The notes under the pieces are model-generated. The model searched no databases and was not told the DNA's origin. It was given only the letters and a program-made list of their open reading frames with translations. Positions 60,426 through 64,000 of a stretch of DNA of 64,000 bases are shown one piece after another (within the stretch, counting starts at the first letter, position 1; each line of letters begins with the position of its first letter). Location of the stretch: the NCBI GenBank assembly GCA_003222675.1, contig QHWT01000072.1, positions 102,338-166,337 of the forward strand, read 5' to 3'. Made by a program: the position numbers and the translations under genes. The DNA is from Acidobacteriota bacterium (lineage in GTDB: Bacteria > Acidobacteriota > Vicinamibacteria > Vicinamibacterales > 2-12-FULL-66-21).

Positions 60426-62561
60426 GTGGCCGACCAGTCGGAACTCGAAGCTTCGGCCGAGCTCATGCGCCAACTCGCGCAGGCGCTGCACCATCGCATC
60501 GACGAGCTCGAAGCGCTGTTCGACATGCTCCCGATCGGCCTGGCGATCGCCGACGACGCCGCCTGCAACCACATTCGCGTGAATGCGGCGCTCGCGCGGC
60601 TGCTCGATCTTGCGCCGACCGCGAACGCGTCGCTCGGCGCGCCCGCAGGGGAGCGGCCGTCTTACCGCATGTTGCGTTCGGGCCGCGAAGTGCCGGTCGA
60701 TCAACTCCCGTTGCACCGCGCGGCAAGCGAAGGTGTCGCCGTCAGCGACTTCGATTGCGAAATTCTACGCGCGGACGGCCGATCGATCCCGATCCGCATG
60801 CAGGCGTCGCCACTCTTCGACGAGCACGGACACGTGCGCGGCGCGCTGGGCGCGGTCGTGGAAGTCGGCGAACGCGTGCGCATCGAGCGCGAGCAGCGCT
60901 TTCTCGCGGACGCGAGCCGGGTGCTGGCCTCGAGCCTCGATCACGACACCACGCTCGGCGCTCTTGCCGAGCTCTCGGTGCCGATGCTCGGCGACTACTG
61001 CCTCGTCGACGTCGTCGGTGAAGACGAGACCGTCCGCCGCGTTGCCGTCGCGACCGCCGAGCCGGAGAAGATGGACACGCTCCGCGAACTGCAGCGCTAT
61101 CCGCCGCTGTTGAGCGTGGAGAGCGTCGCCACGCGCGTGATCCGTTCCGGCGATCCGTTCGTGTGCGAAGACGTCACCGACGATCTCGTGCGCGAGGCCG
61201 CGCAGAACGCGGAACACGAGGATCTGCTGCGGGCCTTCGGCGTCCGATCCTTCGCAATGGCTCCCTTGCGCGCACGGGGACGGACGCTCGGCTTGTTCAC
61301 CGTGGGCATGCTGAGCAGCGCGCGCATGCTGCATCAACGCGAACTGCCGCTGCTGATCGATATCGCGTCGCGCGCCGCGCTCGCGCTCGACAACGCCATC
61401 CTTTACCGTAACGCGCAGGACGCGAACCGATTGAAGGACGATTTCCTCGCGACGCTGTCGCACGAGCTGCGGACGCCCTTGAACGCGCTTCTCGGCTGGG
61501 CGCAGATCCTGCGCGCGCAGCTGCCCGAGGGCGCCGTCGTCGGGCGCGCGATCGACAGCATCGATCGCAACGCGCACGCGCAGCTCGTCCTCATCAACGA
61601 TCTGCTCGACGTCTCGCGCGTGATCAGCGGCAAGCTGCGAATGGAGCAGAAGCCGGTCGACGTCGCCGGCGTAGTGAGCGCGGCGATCGAGGCGATCCGT
61701 CCTGCCGCGCGCGGGCGCGAGATCGAGCTCGCGGTCACGGTCGCGCCGCTGCGGCTCGAAGTAATCGGCGATGCCGATCGCCTCCAGCAGGTGGTATGGA
61801 ATCTCGCGTCGAACGCGGTGAAGTTCACCCCGCGCGGCGGGCGCGTCGACGTGACCGTAGACGAACGCAGAGGAGCCGTGCAGATTACGGTCTCCGACAC
61901 GGGCGTGGGCATCGACCCCGCGTTTCTCCCGTACGTGTTCGATCGTTTTCGCCAGGGCGACAGCAGCACGACGCGCGCGCAAGGCGGCCTCGGGCTCGGC
62001 CTGGCAATCGTACGTCACCTCGTCGATCTGCACGGAGGATCCGTGACCGCCAACAGCGCCGGACGCAACCAGGGCACACGGTTCGTCGTCACGCTGCCGG
62101 CACGCCAGCCGGAGCTCATCGCGTCAGCCCGGCCGATGCCGATCACACCAGGGCCATCGACGCTGCGCGGCGTGCGCGTGCTGGTGGTCGACGATGATGC
62201 GGATGCGCGCGAGCTGCTGCAGCTCGTGCTCGAATCAGCGGATGCGGAGGTGTGGGCGGTCGATGCGGCGACGACTGCGATCGACGCGCTCGCGCCGTTC
62301 CGGCCGCACGTCGTGATCGCCGATATTGCGATGCCGGATCTTGACGGCTACGCCCTGCTGCGCCGAATTCGGGATGTGGATCCGACGCGCGCGCCGCTGC
62401 CGGTCATCGCGGTCACGGCGTATGCGTCGGAAGAAGATTCGCGGCGCGCCCTCGCGGCGGGGTTCGTGCGCCACATCGGTAAGCCCGTCGATCACGACCT
62501 CCTGATCAAGAACGTCGCGGAGGTCGTGCCTGACGTGTCGAGGACCGCTTTTGCTGAATAG
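60426..62561 (+). CDS. hybrid sensor histidine kinase (PAS-GAF-HisKA-HATPase-REC)
   Basis: 711 aa, soluble, no membrane helix. PAS-like domain about 28-150 (FDMLPIGLAIADDAACNHIR), GAF about 160-320, HisKA with the phosphorylated His 346 in LSHELRTPLN, ATPase with NLASNAVKFT (N box about 459), DTGVGI and GGLGLGLAI, then a receiver from about 584 (VLVVDDDADA) with acceptor Asp 633 in ADIAMPDLDGY and GKP. A cytoplasmic kinase sensing small molecules or redox by PAS/GAF; autophosphorylates and passes phosphate to its own receiver. Start is a GTG. No dedicated output regulator is adjacent. Confidence 0.9.
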   Translation: MADQSELEASAELMRQLAQALHHRIDELEALFDMLPIGLAIADDAACNHIRVNAALARLLDLAPTANASLGAPAGERPSYRMLRSGREVPVDQLPLHRAASEGVAVSDFDCEILRADGRSIPIRMQASPLFDEHGHVRGALGAVVEVGERVRIEREQRFLADASRVLASSLDHDTTLGALAELSVPMLGDYCLVDVVGEDETVRRVAVATAEPEKMDTLRELQRYPPLLSVESVATRVIRSGDPFVCEDVTDDLVREAAQNAEHEDLLRAFGVRSFAMAPLRARGRTLGLFTVGMLSSARMLHQRELPLLIDIASRAALALDNAILYRNAQDANRLKDDFLATLSHELRTPLNALLGWAQILRAQLPEGAVVGRAIDSIDRNAHAQLVLINDLLDVSRVISGKLRMEQKPVDVAGVVSAAIEAIRPAARGREIELAVTVAPLRLEVIGDADRLQQVVWNLASNAVKFTPRGGRVDVTVDERRGAVQITVSDTGVGIDPAFLPYVFDRFRQGDSSTTRAQGGLGLGLAIVRHLVDLHGGSVTANSAGRNQGTRFVVTLPARQPELIASARPMPITPGPSTLRGVRVLVVDDDADARELLQLVLESADAEVWAVDAATTAIDALAPFRPHVVIADIAMPDLDGYALLRRIRDVDPTRAPLPVIAVTAYASEEDSRRALAAGFVRHIGKPVDHDLLIKNVAEVVPDVSRTAFAE

Positions 62562-62594
62562 CATGGTGTTGACAAACGCCGTAAGCACTGACGC

Positions 62595-62670
62595 GGAGTG
62601 CTGAATGCTGAATACGGACAACATTCAGATTTGGCCATCGGCATTCAGGGTACGGTCCTTCAGCAGCCTG
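62595..62670. repeat. GCTGAATGC-type word repeats
   Basis: GCTGAATGCTGAATACGGACAAC, then ATTCAG and GGCATTCAGGGTACGG: direct and inverted copies of one short word. A similar string lies at 2823-2865 after another gene (GGCTGAATGCCGACG, CTTCAGCATACGG). Confidence 0.5.
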
Positions 62671-62677
62671 CCAGCTC

Positions 62678-63082
62678 TTACCGCGGCGCGACTCCCGCCA
62701 GAAGCCGCGCGGGTATGCGCCGCCCACGCGTTAACCGGACGACAGGGATGTGCGCCGTCGCCGGGCACATCGCCAGCAGATGCATCGTCTCCTGCACGTC
62801 AGTGTCGCCGAGCGACGCGTCGACCAGAATCAGATCGGGAACGTGGCAGGAGGCCTTGACGATCGTCTCGAATGCCGTGCGGGCGATTGACACGCGGAAG
62901 CCGTGCGATTGAAGCTGACGGGCGCGGCGCACGCGTGAATCGCCATCCGCATCCGCGACGAGCACGAGCGGCAACGCAAGGGCTGTCGCCGCAGACGCCA
63001 AGGTGGCGCCCAGTTCCGCTGCTGCTGTCTGCAATTCGGACATCTGGCCGCCTTCCGTGAGCATGGCCGACACGCTCAGCAA
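62678..63082 (-). CDS. receiver-like protein lacking the switch lysine
   Basis: 134 aa. VLVADADGDSRVRRARQLQS, PDLILVDASLGDTDVQETMH and HIPVVRLTRGRRIPARLL are the receiver strands: acidic pair and phospho-acceptor Asp (LVDASLG) are kept, but the usual Lys-Pro is not found. Preceded by a hydrophobic helical stretch (GATLASAATALALPLVLV). It may take phosphate from the neighbouring hybrid kinase (convergent) or be inactive. The start could be an internal ATG. Confidence 0.65.
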   Translation of the reverse strand: MLSVSAMLTEGGQMSELQTAAAELGATLASAATALALPLVLVADADGDSRVRRARQLQSHGFRVSIARTAFETIVKASCHVPDLILVDASLGDTDVQETMHLLAMCPATAHIPVVRLTRGRRIPARLLAGVAPR

Positions 63083-63096
63083 GAACTAAACCGCTC

Positions 63097-63327
63097 CTAC
63101 GAACGCAATGCGCGGTTGATGCCCACCGCCACCAGCGCGCCCGCGATGAAGCTGACCGCATCCATGTCGGTCACTTGACCATGCGGGTCAAAGCCAATCA
63201 GAGTGAGCCACGCCACGAGTCCGCCGCCGATCGCGCAGGCGATGATCTCGGCGGCCACCAGGCTTTGACGGCGCGGGCAACGATGGCCTTCCGTCAGGTG
63301 CCCCTTGCAACGGGGACAGGTCGCCAT
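63097..63327 (-). CDS. small zinc-ribbon membrane protein
   Basis: 76 aa. ATCPRCKGHL...GHRCPRRQSL is a short CxxC...C zinc-ribbon head, followed by two membrane helices (IIACAIGGGLVAWLTLIGF and AVSFIAGALVAVGINRAL). Family of small zinc-ribbon membrane proteins with unknown roles. It precedes the receiver-like gene by 14 bases. Confidence 0.6.
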   Translation of the reverse strand: MATCPRCKGHLTEGHRCPRRQSLVAAEIIACAIGGGLVAWLTLIGFDPHGQVTDMDAVSFIAGALVAVGINRALRS

Positions 63328-63461
63328 TAAAGGGAAAGGGAGTCTCGGTCCGCGCCAACCATAGCACAGCGCGCGCAGCTCCGGCCACCCGCGATCATTC
63401 CCACTGATGGTTGAGGTGAGATCGAACCCATTCAGCGTATTATGTCGGCCGCAGAGCGACG

Positions 63462-63929
63462 ATGACCCAGAGGCACCAGATCGTATCCACGGTATTGCTG
63501 CTCGCGGGCGTGGGACTCGTGTTCGCCGGCATGAGCTCCGCCCTGAATTTTTCGCTTCCGGGCATTATCGCCACGGTCGCGACTATCGCCGGCCTGCTCT
63601 ACGCAGGCAGCGTCTGGTTCGGCGGTGGCGCGCCCAGCGAGCCGTCGGTGCTGATCTTCGATCGACACCTGATCATTGTCAGCGGGGCCCACCCCGGGCG
63701 GCCGGTCGGTGATCTCTTTCCCCTCGGCGTGCGCCGCGACGTGGAGCAGCGCTGTCGCGACGCCTTCGACGGGCGCAGCACACGATTCTCGATCCCCGGA
63801 GACGCGCCGCGAAGACGGTTCGAAGTCGCGCCGATTCGTACGGCGGACGGACTCGTCGCGTATGGAATCCTGCTCTCCGGCGCGATGGTGCCGCTGATCT
63901 CGCAGGAACAACTGACACCGGTCGCATAA
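63462..63929 (+). CDS. hypothetical membrane protein with a periplasmic or cytosolic tail
   Basis: 155 aa: two N-terminal helices (IVSTVLLLAGVGLVFAGM and GIIATVATIAGLLYAGSVWF), then about 100 soluble residues (VLIFDRHLIIVSGAHPGRPV, RFEVAPIRTADGLVAYGILL). The tail may be a PAS-like or roadblock-like domain; not certain. No family recognised. Confidence 0.55.
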   Translation: MTQRHQIVSTVLLLAGVGLVFAGMSSALNFSLPGIIATVATIAGLLYAGSVWFGGGAPSEPSVLIFDRHLIIVSGAHPGRPVGDLFPLGVRRDVEQRCRDAFDGRSTRFSIPGDAPRRRFEVAPIRTADGLVAYGILLSGAMVPLISQEQLTPVA

Positions 63930-63930
63930 A

Positions 63931-64000
63931 TCAGGCCCGAACACGCGCGCCCGCTGCTGGTTTTGCCTGCGGCACCACGAGGATGGCGACGCCGAGCACC
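63931..64000 (-). CDS. 3' end of a gene running off the window
   Basis: Minus-strand open frame from the right edge: VLGVAILVVPQAKPAAGARV RA then stop at 63931. A hydrophobic segment followed by a short tail; too little to identify. Confidence 0.3.
   Translation of the reverse strand, partial: VLGVAILVVPQAKPAAGARVRA

Noticed and set aside
60765-62033. 422-codon minus-strand frame opposite the histidine kinase
   Set aside because: Shadow of the kinase gene; no protein-like pattern.

Overview
The window is a GC-rich chromosomal segment. Its gene content suggests a soil or sediment bacterium of the Acidobacteriota, probably class Vicinamibacteria. This is an inference from the mix of Tat-exported Gfo/Idh/MocA oxidoreductases, a DUF1080 protein, a GH95 fucosidase, sulfatase-TPR proteins, an Oar-like TonB receptor with a carboxypeptidase-regulatory domain, and several small conserved proteins. 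No rRNA is present and the only tRNA is tRNA-Glu(TTC) on the minus strand at 58447-58522.

Layout. 0-1.5 kb: the end of a 2-oxoacid:ferredoxin oxidoreductase operon (alpha then beta subunit). 1.5-13 kb: export-oriented carbohydrate genes, namely an SMP-30-like lactonase, a Gfo oxidoreductase-DUF1080-CehA/McbA operon with overlapping genes (4.1-8.4 kb), a convergent second Gfo gene, and a GH95 alpha-L-fucosidase. 13-18.6 kb: MFS transporter, frameshifted PD40 protein, alpha/beta hydrolase, third Gfo protein. 18.6-25.3 kb: three overlapping genes, each with an alkaline-phosphatase-superfamily domain followed by TPRs, facing a TonB-dependent receptor (25.3-28.3 kb). 28.4-30 kb: a fourth Gfo gene. 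30-31 kb: small conserved ORFs. 31.2-37.9 kb: multicopper oxidase-CusB-CusA copper module. 37.9-48.8 kb: small genes mixed with many damaged ones (truncated hydrolase, DMT transporter, GNAT, ParD/ParE-like pair, split lipoprotein).

48.85-58.46 kb: a compact integrated mobile element of about 9.6 kb. It is bounded by a 12-bp direct repeat, TGGCGTCCCCAA, one copy being the 3' end of tRNA-Glu. It carries a large serine recombinase whose last codons lie in the tRNA, a replication-initiator-like gene with five 22-23 bp iterons inside its coding sequence, an excisionase-like HTH protein, an XRE-like regulator behind a perfect 16-bp palindrome, an HK97-type prohead protease fused to a zinc ribbon, small virion-like proteins, and a long imperfect inverted repeat. 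No capsid, portal or terminase gene is recognisable, so it resembles a phage satellite or a cryptic prophage more than a complete phage. This is the most notable system in the window.

58.5-64 kb: a GH140-like pseudogene, an orphan gas-vesicle GvpA/J-family gene, a hybrid sensor histidine kinase, a degenerate receiver protein, and two small membrane proteins.

Several genes have one-base frameshifts, some at short G/C runs (for example 45784-45787 and 47684-47686). Some may be assembly errors rather than true decay. Several gene ends merge into short low-complexity word repeats.
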